Source of the DNA: Brevundimonas poindexterae
Lineage (GTDB): Bacteria; Pseudomonadota; Alphaproteobacteria; Caulobacterales; Caulobacteraceae
Assembly: GCF_020524625.1 (NCBI RefSeq)
Contig: NZ_JAIVLL010000001.1
Coordinates: 248,001 to 312,000, forward strand
DNA: 64,000 bases
Direction of reading: 5' to 3'
The notes beneath the pieces were generated by a model. It ran no database searches. It was not told the DNA's origin and worked only from the letters and a program-made list of their open reading frames with translations. A program made the translations under genes and the position numbers. How positions within the stretch are numbered: the stretch's first letter is position 1; each line of letters opens with the position of its first letter. Shown piece after piece: positions 20,226 to 28,913 of this stretch.

Positions 20226-20930
20226 TTACCGGTATTCCGGATTGGGATGGTCGAAGCGCTCGCCCTTGTCCCAAGCGGTCTTCTGGTTGCCGTGGGCCGG
20301 AATGCCGCCTGCGTCCTTCAGTATGCGCGCGAGGTGCATCAGGTTCCAGGCCATGAAGGTCGTGTTGCGCTGGGTGAACTCGTTGTCGAGCCCAACCTTG
20401 CCGTCGTCGCCATAGGACGGTCCCGGGCCGGCTTCGCCGATCCAGCCGGCGTCCGCCTGCGGCGGGATCACGTAACCGAGATGTTGCAAGGAATACAGCA
20501 CGTTCATGCCGACATGTTTGATGCCGTCTTCATTGCCCGTAACGATGCAGCCGCCGACGCGGCCGTAATAGGCATACTGGCCCTTGTCGTTCAGCTTGCC
20601 GGAATAGCCGTACAGCCGCTCGATCACGCGCGTGCAGATCGAGGATTTGTCGCCCAGCCAGATCGGCGTGCCGATCACCAGGATATCGGCGTCCATCACC
20701 TGCTTCTGCACCTCGGGCCAGCCGTCGGTGTCGAAGCCGTGCCCGGTCATGTCAGGCTGCACACCCGGTGGGATGTCCAGATCTGCACACCGCAGCGTGG
20801 TCGTCGATACCCCGTTGGCCGCCATGATGCCGATCGCCACATCCATCAGCGTCTGGGTGTGCGAGGTCTCGCCCCCGCGCTTCAGGCTGCAGTTTAGGAA
20901 CAGCGCCTTGAGATCGTCGTATCGGGCCAT
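20226..20930 (-). CDS. Flavodoxin-like NAD(P)H-dependent FMN oxidoreductase
   Basis: A 234-residue cytosolic protein starting at ATG 20930 (MARYDDLKALFLNCSLKRG) after an AAAGGA about 8 nt upstream. The FMN phosphate-binding loop is NCSLKRGGETSHT, and the isoalloxazine-contact segment is GTPIWLGDKSS, followed by GGCIVTGNEDG. These match the NADPH-dependent FMN reductase / flavodoxin_2-like families. The electron acceptor is unknown. It is the 3'-most gene of a minus-strand run with the MBL hydrolase. Confidence 0.8.
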   Translation of the reverse strand: MARYDDLKALFLNCSLKRGGETSHTQTLMDVAIGIMAANGVSTTTLRCADLDIPPGVQPDMTGHGFDTDGWPEVQKQVMDADILVIGTPIWLGDKSSICTRVIERLYGYSGKLNDKGQYAYYGRVGGCIVTGNEDGIKHVGMNVLYSLQHLGYVIPPQADAGWIGEAGPGPSYGDDGKVGLDNEFTQRNTTFMAWNLMHLARILKDAGGIPAHGNQKTAWDKGERFDHPNPEYR

Positions 20931-20946
20931 GCAAGGAGTCCTTTGG

Positions 20947-21750
20947 TCAAAGACTGAAGCGCGCGGTCCATCCGTCATGGGCAACATCGACATGGGCCGG
21001 CAGGCGCGACTTCAGCGACTGATAGTCGAGGTCGAGATGCAGGTTGGTCAGTACAGCGCACGGCACGCCGGTTCGTTCAATCCACTCCAGGGCCTGGTCC
21101 ACGTGGGCGTGGGTCGGATGCGGGGTCCAGCGCAGGGCGTCCACGATCCAGAGCTCGCTGCCCCGCACCGCGTCCAGAGCCGTCTCATCCATCGCATCAA
21201 CATCGCTAGAGTAACTGACGGGGCCAAGGCGATATCCGACCGAACGGATCGGGCCATGACCCTGATCGAAGGTTATGACCGGGACGCTGCCGCCCGGCCC
21301 CTCCACACCCCAGGGCGTGCCATGGGGCGGGATGTCGCGCGCCTCCAGCAAGGCGGGATAGCCCTGCTGGCTCTCGAAGATGTAGCGAAACCGCCCTTCC
21401 AGCGCCTCGCGCGTGGCAGCGTCCATCCAGGCTGGAATGCGGGCCCGACTGCGCATCACGAACACCCTCAGATCGTCGATGCCGTGGGTCTGGTCGGCGT
21501 GGTCGTGGGTGTAGAGGACACCGTCGATGCGGGCCAGGCCGGCCGCCAGCGCCTGGGCGCGCAGGTCGGGCGAGGTGTCGATCAGAACCGCCGTCTCGGC
21601 CCCCTCCCCCTTCAGCCGCGCCAGCATGGAGCAGCGCGTTCGCCGGTTGCGCGGCTCGGACGGATCACAGGCGCCCCAGTCGCCATCGCCACGCGGCACC
21701 CCGCCCGACGATCCACAGCCAAGGATCGTGATCTCCAGCGCGCGGCTCAT
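20947..21750 (-). CDS. MBL-fold metallo-hydrolase (PhnP-like)
   Basis: A 267-residue metallo-beta-lactamase fold protein. The metal motif is THDHADQTHGIDDLR, preceded by GCGSSGGVPRGDGDWGAC, which is a hallmark of the PhnP-type cyclic phosphodiesterase group. The later SYSSDVD and HPTHAHVDQ motifs supply further metal ligands. It probably hydrolyses a cyclic phosphate or similar diester; the phosphonate genes of the phn operon are not nearby. Its ATG overlaps the stop of tatD (ATGA). Confidence 0.87.
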   Translation of the reverse strand: MSRALEITILGCGSSGGVPRGDGDWGACDPSEPRNRRTRCSMLARLKGEGAETAVLIDTSPDLRAQALAAGLARIDGVLYTHDHADQTHGIDDLRVFVMRSRARIPAWMDAATREALEGRFRYIFESQQGYPALLEARDIPPHGTPWGVEGPGGSVPVITFDQGHGPIRSVGYRLGPVSYSSDVDAMDETALDAVRGSELWIVDALRWTPHPTHAHVDQALEWIERTGVPCAVLTNLHLDLDYQSLKSRLPAHVDVAHDGWTARFSL

Positions 21751-22535
21751 GCGCCCTCCGGCCGCGGGATCCGGTCGAACAGCGCAAAGAAGGCGTCGGT
21801 TGTCCGTCGCTCGGCCTCGTCATGGCTCCAGCCCCGGATTTCACCCAACTTGTCGAGCACGTGGCCGATATAGGCCGGCTCGTTCCGGCGCCCCCGGTGC
21901 GGGACCGGCGCCAGATACGGGCAGTCCGTCTCGACGATGATCCGGTCTGCCGGCATGGCCCGGATGACCGTGCGCACATCCTCTGCGGCCTTGAAGGTCG
22001 CGATCCCCGACACCGAGAACCATGCACCCAATTCCGCTGCCAGTTCCGCGAGTTCCGGCCCGCTGGTGTAGCAATGCATCAAGAGCTTGAACGGCCCGGC
22101 CGCCATCTCGGTGTGCAGGATGTCCGCCATCACCTCGTCTGCCTCGCGCGTGTGGACCACGAGCGGCAGCCCCGTCCGGCGCGCGGCCTCGACATGCACC
22201 CGGAACACCGCCGCCTGGACCTCTCGCGGGCTGAGGTCATAGTGGAAGTCCAGCCCACACTCGCCTATTCCCACAACCTTTTCTTGCCCAGCCAGCGTGA
22301 CCAGCCGCTCGACCGTCAGATCCTCATAATGGCGGGCTTCATGCGGGTGCACCCCGACGGTGCACCAGATGTCGTCATGCGCCGTCGCCAGCCCATGCGT
22401 GGCCTCGAACGTCGACAGCCGGTCCGAAATCTCGACCATCAGCGCCACGCCGGCCTCGCGGGCGCGGGCGATCACGGCGTCGCGGTCCTCGTCGAACTGA
22501 GGCGCATGCAGATTGACGTGGCTGTCGATCAGCAT
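21747..22535 (-). CDS. tatD: TatD family metal-dependent deoxyribonuclease
   Basis: A 262-residue TIM-barrel hydrolase starting MLIDSHVNLH at 22535. The first metal pair is in DSHVNLH, the central Glu in GIGECGLDFHYD, and further His and Asp ligands are in VVHTREAD, LMHCYTSG and IVETDCPYLAP. It is involved in DNA end trimming and quality control in other bacteria. The first-pair motif reads HVN rather than the more common HCH. It sits between holB and the MBL gene, an order frequent in alphaproteobacteria. Confidence 0.93.
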   Translation of the reverse strand: MLIDSHVNLHAPQFDEDRDAVIARAREAGVALMVEISDRLSTFEATHGLATAHDDIWCTVGVHPHEARHYEDLTVERLVTLAGQEKVVGIGECGLDFHYDLSPREVQAAVFRVHVEAARRTGLPLVVHTREADEVMADILHTEMAAGPFKLLMHCYTSGPELAELAAELGAWFSVSGIATFKAAEDVRTVIRAMPADRIIVETDCPYLAPVPHRGRRNEPAYIGHVLDKLGEIRGWSHDEAERRTTDAFFALFDRIPRPEGA

Positions 22536-23512
22536 GCGGCGCTCCGTCGGACCCGTTCCAGCTCGGCCATCAGGCTGAACAGCACATCCGGGCGGTCCAG
22601 GTTCAGTCCAGCCGTCTGCTCGGAGCGCGACTGGATCCGCGACCACAGATCGGCCCAGGCCGCGGCCCCGGCGCCGCCCTCCAGCGCGCGGCCGCGCGCT
22701 GCTGCCGCCAGCCGGTCGAGCAGCAACTCGAACCGCGGTGCGGCCTCGGCCCGCCGGAAGCTCTCGGCCGCCGCGATCACCGACTTCATGTCGGCCGGAC
22801 CGCGCTCGACCCAGTTGCGCACCAGCACATCCAGTTCCGCAACCTCATTGCCTGCCAGCGCCAGCGCGCGCCCGGGCGATCCTCCCGCTGCCTCTGCGGC
22901 CGAGCGCCCCTGATCCTCGTCCAGACCCATGCGGGCTTGAACCAGGTCCGCCAGCCGCGCCACGGGCCAGGCCGGGAAGGTCAGGCGCCGGCAGCGCGAC
23001 CGGATCGTCGGCAGCAGGCGTCCGGGCGAATGCGCCACCAGGAACAGCACGCCCCGCTCAGGCGGCTCCTCCAGAATCTTCAACAAGGCATTGGCAGCAT
23101 TGACATTCAGGTCGTCCGCACTGTCGACAATGGCGACCCGCCACTGGGCGCGCGACGGGCTCTTGGCGAAGAAGCCCGGCAGCTCCCGCGCCTGGTCGAC
23201 CGAGATGGTGCGGCGCGCCTTGCTGCCCTCCGTCACCCGCTCCAGCACCATCAGGTCCGGGTGCGACTGGGCCGCGATCAGGCGATTGGTCGGGTCTTCC
23301 GGCGCGCTGCCCAGCGGCCCGCGAGCGGGGTCCGCCGCCGCCCCCAGCAGACGCCGCGCGGCGCGATAGGCAAAGCCGGCCTTGCCCACCCCTTCCGGCC
23401 CGCACAGCATCCAGCCGTGGTGCAGGCGTCCACTGGCCATCGCCTCGGCAAAGGCCTGTTCGGCGGCGGGATGACTGACCTCATCATAGCGGTCGCGCGG
23501 ATGGCTGCTCAC
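22529..23512 (-). CDS. holB: DNA polymerase III subunit delta prime
   Basis: A 327-residue AAA+ clamp-loader subunit. The degenerate P-loop is GPEGVGKAGFA, and the conserved SAD/sensor segments AIVDSADDLNVNAANALLKILEEPP and FLVAHSPGRLLPTIRSRC are typical of delta prime. The sensor-1 Arg finger lies in SRCRR. It overlaps tatD by 7 bp and tmk by 4 bp, so the three are translated from one message. Confidence 0.93.
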   Translation of the reverse strand: MSSHPRDRYDEVSHPAAEQAFAEAMASGRLHHGWMLCGPEGVGKAGFAYRAARRLLGAAADPARGPLGSAPEDPTNRLIAAQSHPDLMVLERVTEGSKARRTISVDQARELPGFFAKSPSRAQWRVAIVDSADDLNVNAANALLKILEEPPERGVLFLVAHSPGRLLPTIRSRCRRLTFPAWPVARLADLVQARMGLDEDQGRSAAEAAGGSPGRALALAGNEVAELDVLVRNWVERGPADMKSVIAAAESFRRAEAAPRFELLLDRLAAAARGRALEGGAGAAAWADLWSRIQSRSEQTAGLNLDRPDVLFSLMAELERVRRSAAC

Positions 23513-24153
23513 GCCTGCACCTCGGGCAGCGGCAGGGCGGCCTCGATCGTGGACCAGACCCGTCCGGCCACCTCGTCTTCCGTGCCCCGGGCATCGATCA
23601 GGCGGCAGCGCTCGGAATGGCGCGCGGCGATGTCGCGAAAGGTCTGGCGCAGGCGTTCATGGAAGGCGAGGCCCTTGGACTCGAACCGCGTCTCGAACAG
23701 CCCCCTTCCGAAGGCCCGTTCCAGCCCCTCCTCCACCGGCAGGTCGAAAATCAGCGTCAGATCGGGTTGATCGTCATCCACGACGGCCCGGTCCAGCTGT
23801 TCGATAAAGGGCTGGGGCACGCCCCCTCCTCCGCCCTGATAGGCCCGGCTGGAATCGGCAAAGCGGTCGCAGATCACCCAGTGCCCGGCGGCCAGCGCCG
23901 GCCGGATCGTGCGCTCCAGATGGTCGTTACGCGCCGCGAACATCAGCAACACCTCGGTCAGCGGCGACCAGCGCTCACCCTCGCCATTCACGACCAATTG
24001 GCGAATCGCCTCGGCGCCTGCCGAGCCCCCCGGCTCCCGGGTCAGCAGCACCTCGATGCCCTGCGCGCGCAGTCGTTCTGCCAGCCGGCCCGCCTGGGTC
24101 GACTTGCCGCTGCCCTCTCCCCCTTCGAAGGTGATGAACCGTCCGCGCGTCAT
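23509..24153 (-). CDS. tmk: Thymidylate kinase
   Basis: A 214-residue enzyme that phosphorylates dTMP to dTDP. The P-loop FEGGEGSGKST, the DR(F/Y) motif CDRFADSSRAYQGGGGG and the LTREPGGSAGAE block are intact, and the length is standard. It is the first gene of the tmk-holB-tatD-MBL run. Confidence 0.96.
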   Translation of the reverse strand: MTRGRFITFEGGEGSGKSTQAGRLAERLRAQGIEVLLTREPGGSAGAEAIRQLVVNGEGERWSPLTEVLLMFAARNDHLERTIRPALAAGHWVICDRFADSSRAYQGGGGGVPQPFIEQLDRAVVDDDQPDLTLIFDLPVEEGLERAFGRGLFETRFESKGLAFHERLRQTFRDIAARHSERCRLIDARGTEDEVAGRVWSTIEAALPLPEVQA

Positions 24154-24233
24154 CCACCTAGAATGGCGGCACGCCCCGGGGAAACCAAGTCCGATGCGGG
24201 GATATCAACAGGCGCAGGATCAGACCGGCGGTG

Positions 24234-24830
24234 TCAGAGCCGGGGGGCCGGCCCCAGATAGCGCACCCGCACCCGCCCCACGCCACGTTGCAACAGGCCC
24301 AGTTCCTCGGCCGCGCCGCGCGACAGGTCGATGATCCGCTCGTCCACGAACGGGCCCCGGTCGTTCACGCGCAGCACCACGGTGCGCCCGTTGTCCAGAT
24401 TGGTGACCTCGACCAGCCCCGGCAGGGGCAGGGTCTTGTGCGCGGCCGTCAGGGCATTCTGGTCGAACCGCTCACCGGTCGCCGTCGGTCGGCCATCGAA
24501 TCCCGGCCCGTACCAGGATGCCATGCCGACCTCTTCGTAGTCGGCATCCTCGGCCGGATAGTACCAGCGCCCGCGGATCTGATAGGGCCGCATGGTGCCC
24601 GACACGATCGGCGCCGGATTGTCGACGCGGATGTTCGACCCCGCCCGCGATCCTCCGGTCAGCCCCGTCGCGCGGGCCCCGACCCGCACCGTGCCCGCCG
24701 CAAGGTTATAGCCCCCCTCGGCGACATCGCCCGCCAGCCCGGCCGCCGCCCCCACAGTGCCACACGCCGACAGGCTCAGCCCCGCCAGAACGACGGCCAG
24801 GGCGCGAAGAGGGGTGAAGGATCGGGCCAT
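24234..24830 (-). CDS. rlpA: RlpA family septal-ring lytic transglycosylase-like lipoprotein
   Basis: A 198-residue protein with an N-terminal signal and lipobox LSLSAC (Cys near residue 23). The double-psi beta-barrel domain carries the family motifs GMASWYGPGFDGRPTATGERFD, AAHKTLPLPGLVEVTNLDNG and VRVNDRGPF. The C-terminal SPOR domain found in some RlpA proteins is absent here. It probably acts on peptidoglycan glycan strands at the septum. It is transcribed toward tmk with an 80-bp spacer. Confidence 0.93.
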   Translation of the reverse strand: MARSFTPLRALAVVLAGLSLSACGTVGAAAGLAGDVAEGGYNLAAGTVRVGARATGLTGGSRAGSNIRVDNPAPIVSGTMRPYQIRGRWYYPAEDADYEEVGMASWYGPGFDGRPTATGERFDQNALTAAHKTLPLPGLVEVTNLDNGRTVVLRVNDRGPFVDERIIDLSRGAAEELGLLQRGVGRVRVRYLGPAPRL

Positions 24831-24932
24831 GCGGACACACCTGGAATTGGGTCAGAGGCCCACATCATCGCCGGATCATTTTCTCCTTTGGTTAACGCCC
24901 CCTCCCCCTGCTATGACGCCGATCCACTCCGG

Positions 24933-25022
24933 GGACAGGTGGCCGAGTGGTTTAAGGCAGCGGTCTTGAAAACCGCCGTAGGTGGAAGCCTACCGTGGGT
25001 TCGAATCCCACCCTGTCCGCCA
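24933..25022 (+). tRNA. tRNA-Ser (UGA)
   Basis: A 90-nt class II tRNA including an encoded CCA. The acceptor stem pairs GGACAGG (24933-24939) with CCTGTCC (25012-25018). The anticodon loop CTTGAAA gives anticodon TGA at 24967-24969. A long variable arm and the T-loop TTCGAAT are present. The roughly 150 bp after it, up to the NTF2-like gene, show nothing I can assign. Confidence 0.97.
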
Positions 25023-25173
25023 CATGGCCGGCACCAGGCCGCTTGCCTCACGTATCGGGCGCCACAAGTCGCGGACCGGGCGGCTCGGCATCAGCGCCCC
25101 GATGGTGGCCGATCTCGCCCAGCCGGAGCCTGTCGCGGCAATGGGCGTACAGATGCCGCCGGCGTCGATGTGG

Positions 25174-25650
25174 TCAGCGCGGCGCGCGTGACGACCAGTG
25201 GATGTGGCGAATGCGCCAGGCGTCCCCGTCCCGGTGCAGGATCATGGTCTCTGCGGTCAGCCTGTCGACGGCGCGGCCGTTGAACGTACCGGTGGTGCGG
25301 CCCTCGGTGAGCACCCAGGCGAGATCGCCCTCGACCCACGCCGTGCGGCGGGTCACCTCGGCGGTGGTTGCGGCCGCGAAGGCCATGTCGGCAGGCAGAT
25401 GGTGGCCGGCGTACTCGGCGCGCGACCGTTCGGCGCCGCCCTCTTCCAGCACCACGACGTCCTCGGCCAGCAGGGCCAGGACGGCAGCGGAGTCGCCCGA
25501 ACGCAGGGCTTCGTGGAAGGCGTCTACAACGGCGACCGCCGGGGCGGCCTCGTCAGCGCTGCGGACGACGCCGGGCGGCGTCAGGGCCCTGTGCGCCATT
25601 GTGGCCGGCGCCGCGACGACGAGCATGGCAGCGAGGATCTGGCGCTTCAT
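25174..25650 (-). CDS. Exported NTF2-like (SnoaL/DUF4440-type) protein
   Basis: A 158-residue protein with a signal peptide ending near ATMAH. The mature part reads VVDAFHEALRSGDSAAVLALLAEDVVVLEEGG, then TAWVEGDLAWVLTEGR and a terminal RHIHWSSR, the usual path of a nuclear-transport-factor-2 fold. Such proteins bind small molecules or act as simple hydrolases; no ligand is visible. It is divergent from the cnrYXH-like operon. Similar NTF2 proteins ending in IHWSSR are often found next to copper genes, which is from memory and not decisive. Confidence 0.78.
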   Translation of the reverse strand: MKRQILAAMLVVAAPATMAHRALTPPGVVRSADEAAPAVAVVDAFHEALRSGDSAAVLALLAEDVVVLEEGGAERSRAEYAGHHLPADMAFAAATTAEVTRRTAWVEGDLAWVLTEGRTTGTFNGRAVDRLTAETMILHRDGDAWRIRHIHWSSRAPR

Positions 25651-25772
25651 GAATGGCTCCTTGAAAGCAGGAATGCAGACTATGTTGCAAAACCGCGCCC
25701 GACCATCATCCCCTCAGGAGGGAAGATCGCGACAGGCGCGTAGATGGAGCAGGAAGCCCGGAGACCTTCGAC

Positions 25773-26048
25773 ATGACCGACCTTGAGACCCTGATCGCGC
25801 GCGGCTCGATGCCCGGTCACGATGCGCTGGAGGGCGTGGAAGCTCGCGTCTGGAGCCGGGTTTCGGCGGCACAGGCGCGCCGGCGGGAGCGGAAGCTACG
25901 CGTCGCGGCCCTCTGCCTGGCCGCAGGGATCGGTGGGGTTGCCGGGGGACTTTCTGCGCCGGCGGTGGACCCGGGGCGGAGCGAGTTGTCGGTCTTCAGT
26001 CCGCGCCTTGCTGCAGCTCCCCTCGATATGCGGAGAATGCTCGGATGA
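25773..26048 (+). CDS. CnrY-like membrane anti-sigma factor
   Basis: A 91-residue single-pass protein. Residues 1-42 are charged and would be cytosolic, residues about 43-63 are hydrophobic (VAALCLAAGIGGVAGGLSA), and a short tail follows ending LAAAPLDMRRMLG. Size and layout match CnrY/NccY, the small anti-sigma factors of the CnrYXH metal-response system. Identity is inferred mainly from its position: it overlaps the metal-sensor gene by ATGA, and the ECF sigma gene comes next. Sequence identity to CnrY is not obvious by eye. Confidence 0.6.
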   Translation: MTDLETLIARGSMPGHDALEGVEARVWSRVSAAQARRRERKLRVAALCLAAGIGGVAGGLSAPAVDPGRSELSVFSPRLAAAPLDMRRMLG

Positions 26049-26482
26049 ACGGTTTGAGATCCACGCTTGTCACCGCCGCCCTGGCCGCAACCATCGGCGC
26101 GGCCGCCGCCTGGGGCGCAATGACTTGGTCGGCGCATCGGGACCAGCCCGCCGACCTGCATCGCATCGTCCACGGTCAGCTAGACCTCAGTCCGGATCAG
26201 GACCGTCGGGTGGAGCAGATCGAGGCCGCCTTCGCGGCCCGGCGCGGACCACTGGAAGCCGAGGTGCGCGCGGCCAACCGGGAACTGACCGCCGCCATCG
26301 CCGAGAGTCGCGGTGACACCCCCGAAGTCCGGGCGGCGGTGGCGCATTTTCATGACGCGATGGGCGCCCTGCAGATGGCGACGATCCGCCATATGTTCGA
26401 CATGCGCGCGGTGCTGACACCCGAACAGGCCGAGCAGTTCGATCGCGCTGTGGTCGAGACCCTGCGCGCCGACACCGACTGA
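26045..26482 (+). CDS. CnrX-like periplasmic metal sensor
   Basis: A 145-residue protein anchored by an N-terminal transmembrane helix (residues about 8-28). The periplasmic helical hairpin has the sequence DLHRIVHGQLDLSPDQDRR at one end and VAHFHDAMGALQ with IRHMFDMRAVLTPEQ at the other. This His/Met spacing resembles the metal site of CnrX and the Spy/CpxP-like heavy-metal resistance family. It probably senses copper or a related ion and releases the sigma factor through the CnrY-like protein. It is co-translated with both neighbours. Confidence 0.75.
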   Translation: MNGLRSTLVTAALAATIGAAAAWGAMTWSAHRDQPADLHRIVHGQLDLSPDQDRRVEQIEAAFAARRGPLEAEVRAANRELTAAIAESRGDTPEVRAAVAHFHDAMGALQMATIRHMFDMRAVLTPEQAEQFDRAVVETLRADTD

Positions 26483-26488
26483 CGCGGC

Positions 26489-27046
26489 GTGGATCCAGCC
26501 GACAGCGACGAACACAGGGCCGCCCGGGGCGATCGGGCGGCCTTCTCGCGCCTGATGACGGCGACGAAAGGCGACCTGCATCGCCTGGTCACGCGCTATG
26601 TCGGTGACGCGGACGAGGCGCTGGACCTGATCCAGGAGACCTATGTCGCCGCCTGGCTTTCGATCCGGCGATACACGCCTTCCCGTCCATTCGGGGCCTG
26701 GCTGCGGACGATCGCCTTGAACAAGTGCCATGACTGGAGTCGTCGTCGCCGGGTCCGGCGGATCGTGCGCGGCGCCATGGGACTGGACACGATCGAGGCG
26801 AGCGCGGTCGGCGACCCTGCGCCCGGGGCCGAGACACGGATGGATGACCGGCGGCAGGTCGAGCGGCTGAACCTCGCCTTGCTGGACCTGCCTGACGGCC
26901 AGCGCGCGCCGCTGCTCCTGGCCGCGCTGGAGGGGCGATCCCACGCCGAGATCGGTCTGATCCTCGGTCTCTCTCCAAAGGCCGTCGAACTGCGGATCGC
27001 GCGGGCCCGGAAGACGCTGCGCGATCGCCTCGACCTGTCCGAATGA
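26489..27046 (+). CDS. ECF RNA polymerase sigma factor, CnrH-like
   Basis: A 185-residue sigma-70 family protein starting with GTG at 26489. Region 2 is visible as YVGDADEALDLIQETYVAAWLSIRRY and region 4 as LPDGQRAPLLLAALEGRSHAEIGLILGLSPKAVELRIARARKTL (helix-turn-helix about residues 140-165). A PFGAWLRTIALNKCHDWSRRRR segment links region 2. It starts 6 bp after the sensor gene. The obvious targets are the copper genes that follow, but I could not recognise a promoter motif. Confidence 0.9.
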   Translation: MDPADSDEHRAARGDRAAFSRLMTATKGDLHRLVTRYVGDADEALDLIQETYVAAWLSIRRYTPSRPFGAWLRTIALNKCHDWSRRRRVRRIVRGAMGLDTIEASAVGDPAPGAETRMDDRRQVERLNLALLDLPDGQRAPLLLAALEGRSHAEIGLILGLSPKAVELRIARARKTLRDRLDLSE

Positions 27047-27125
27047 GGGCCTGCGACGTGCTGTCGCGAGGGACATGGGCGGCACCGGCGTAAGACCAGT
27101 GAGACAGAGGGATGCTGACCGTCGC

Positions 27126-28913
27126 ATGAGAGATTTCCAGGCTGACCGCCGCGCCCTGCTGCGCGGCTTCGCAGGCGGCGCAGGACTTCTGGCCGCACAC
27201 GGACTTTTGCCCGTGTGGGCCCGGAGCGGGTCAGCGGGTTTGAGGGCAGACCTGCCCATACTCGACGGCCCGAACGTCCGGCTGACCGTTGGCCATTCTC
27301 CCTTCACGGTCGGTGGTCAGGCCGGCCATGCCATCACCGTCAACGGCACCCTGCCGGCGCCGCTGATCCGGCTGCGCGAGGGCCAGACCGCCCGGCTGTC
27401 CGTGACCAACACCCTGGATGAGGACACATCGATCCACTGGCACGGCGTCCTGTTGCCCTTCCACATGGACGGCGTGCCGGGCGTCAGCTTCCCCGGTATC
27501 CGGCCGGGCGAGACCTTCCAGTACGAGTTCCCGGTGATCCAGTCGGGCACCTTCTGGTACCACAGCCACTCCAATCTTCAGGAGGCCATGGGCCACTACG
27601 GTCCGCTGATCATCGATCCTGCGGGGGCCGATCCGGTCGCCTGCGACCGCGAGCACGTCATCGTCCTGTCGGACTGGAGCTTCCTGCACCCGCACGAAAT
27701 CCTGGACCGGCTGAAGAAGAGCCCCGGCTATTTCAACCAGTCGCGCACCACCCTCTCCGGCCTCGTGTCCGGTGAGGACGGCCTGTCGCTGCAAGAGCGG
27801 CGGATGTGGGGCCAGATGCGGATGGACCCGCGCGACATCGCCGACGTCAACGGCACGACCTACACCTATCTGGTCAACGGCCATGGTCCGGCCGAGAACT
27901 GGACCGGCGTGTTCCGCCCCGGCGAGCGGGTACGGCTACGCCTGATCAATGCCTCGGCCATGTCGATCTTCAATGTGCGCATCCCGGGTCTGGCCATGAC
28001 CGTGGTCAATGCCGACGGCGAGAATGTGCGTCCCGTCGAGACCGACGAGTTCCAGATCTCGGTGGCCGAGACCTATGACGTCATCGTCCGCCCCACCGAC
28101 GATCGCGCCTATACGCTGGTCGCCGAGTCCGTCGACCGCTCCGGCATGGCCCGCGCGACGCTGGCGCCCCGCATGGGCATGACGGCCGAGGTCCCGCCGC
28201 TGCGCGAGGTGCCGACCCTGACCATGCGCGACATGGGCATGGGCGGAATGGCGGGGATGGACCATTCGGCCATGGGCCACGGAACGGATCATGCCGCGAT
28301 GGGCCACGGCGAGCCCGCCGCCGCTGCGATGGACCATGGCTCGATGGATCACGACATGCGCAACCCGGACAATGCGCCCGCCGACATGGCCGTCGGCGTC
28401 GGGGTCGACATGATTTCGCCCGACCCGGCCAATCGCCTGGGCGAGCGCCCCATGGGGCTGGAGGACGCGCCGCACCGGGTGCTGGTCTATACCGACCTCA
28501 TCTCCCTGGCCCCCAACAAGGACCAGAGACCGCCCTCGCGCGCGCTGGAGATCCACCTGACCGGCAATATGGAACGCTTCATGTGGGGCTTCGACGGGCG
28601 CAAATTCTCCGAGATCGTCGAGCCGATCCGCTTCGAGCGCAACGAGCGGGTGCGGGTGACCCTGGTCAACGACACCATGATGGCCCACCCCATCCACCTG
28701 CACGGCCACTTCTTCGAGCTGGTGACGGGCGGCCCTGCCGGGCATCAGCCGCTCAAGCACACGGTCAATGTCGCGCCGGGGTCCAAGGTGACCTTTGACC
28801 TGACGGCCAACGCCCCGGGCGACTGGGCCTTCCACTGCCATATGCTGATGCACATGCATGCGGGGATGTTCAACGTCGTCACCGTCCGCCCGCTGGACGG
28901 AGCCGCGTCATGA
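27126..28913 (+). CDS. copA: CopA-type periplasmic multicopper oxidase
   Basis: A 595-residue copper-resistance oxidase exported by Tat (QADRRALLRGFAGGAG). Copper ligands are all present: HWHG at 104-107, HSHS at 146-149, HPIHLHGHFF and the type-1/trinuclear segment HCHMLMHMHAGMF at the end. A Met/His-rich loop (about residues 370-415: MRDMGMGGMAGMDHSAMGH) is typical of CopA and PcoA and may bind extra Cu(I). It follows the ECF sigma gene and overlaps copB by ATGA. ATG 27126 is chosen because it opens the Tat signal. Confidence 0.95.
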   Translation: MRDFQADRRALLRGFAGGAGLLAAHGLLPVWARSGSAGLRADLPILDGPNVRLTVGHSPFTVGGQAGHAITVNGTLPAPLIRLREGQTARLSVTNTLDEDTSIHWHGVLLPFHMDGVPGVSFPGIRPGETFQYEFPVIQSGTFWYHSHSNLQEAMGHYGPLIIDPAGADPVACDREHVIVLSDWSFLHPHEILDRLKKSPGYFNQSRTTLSGLVSGEDGLSLQERRMWGQMRMDPRDIADVNGTTYTYLVNGHGPAENWTGVFRPGERVRLRLINASAMSIFNVRIPGLAMTVVNADGENVRPVETDEFQISVAETYDVIVRPTDDRAYTLVAESVDRSGMARATLAPRMGMTAEVPPLREVPTLTMRDMGMGGMAGMDHSAMGHGTDHAAMGHGEPAAAAMDHGSMDHDMRNPDNAPADMAVGVGVDMISPDPANRLGERPMGLEDAPHRVLVYTDLISLAPNKDQRPPSRALEIHLTGNMERFMWGFDGRKFSEIVEPIRFERNERVRVTLVNDTMMAHPIHLHGHFFELVTGGPAGHQPLKHTVNVAPGSKVTFDLTANAPGDWAFHCHMLMHMHAGMFNVVTVRPLDGAAS

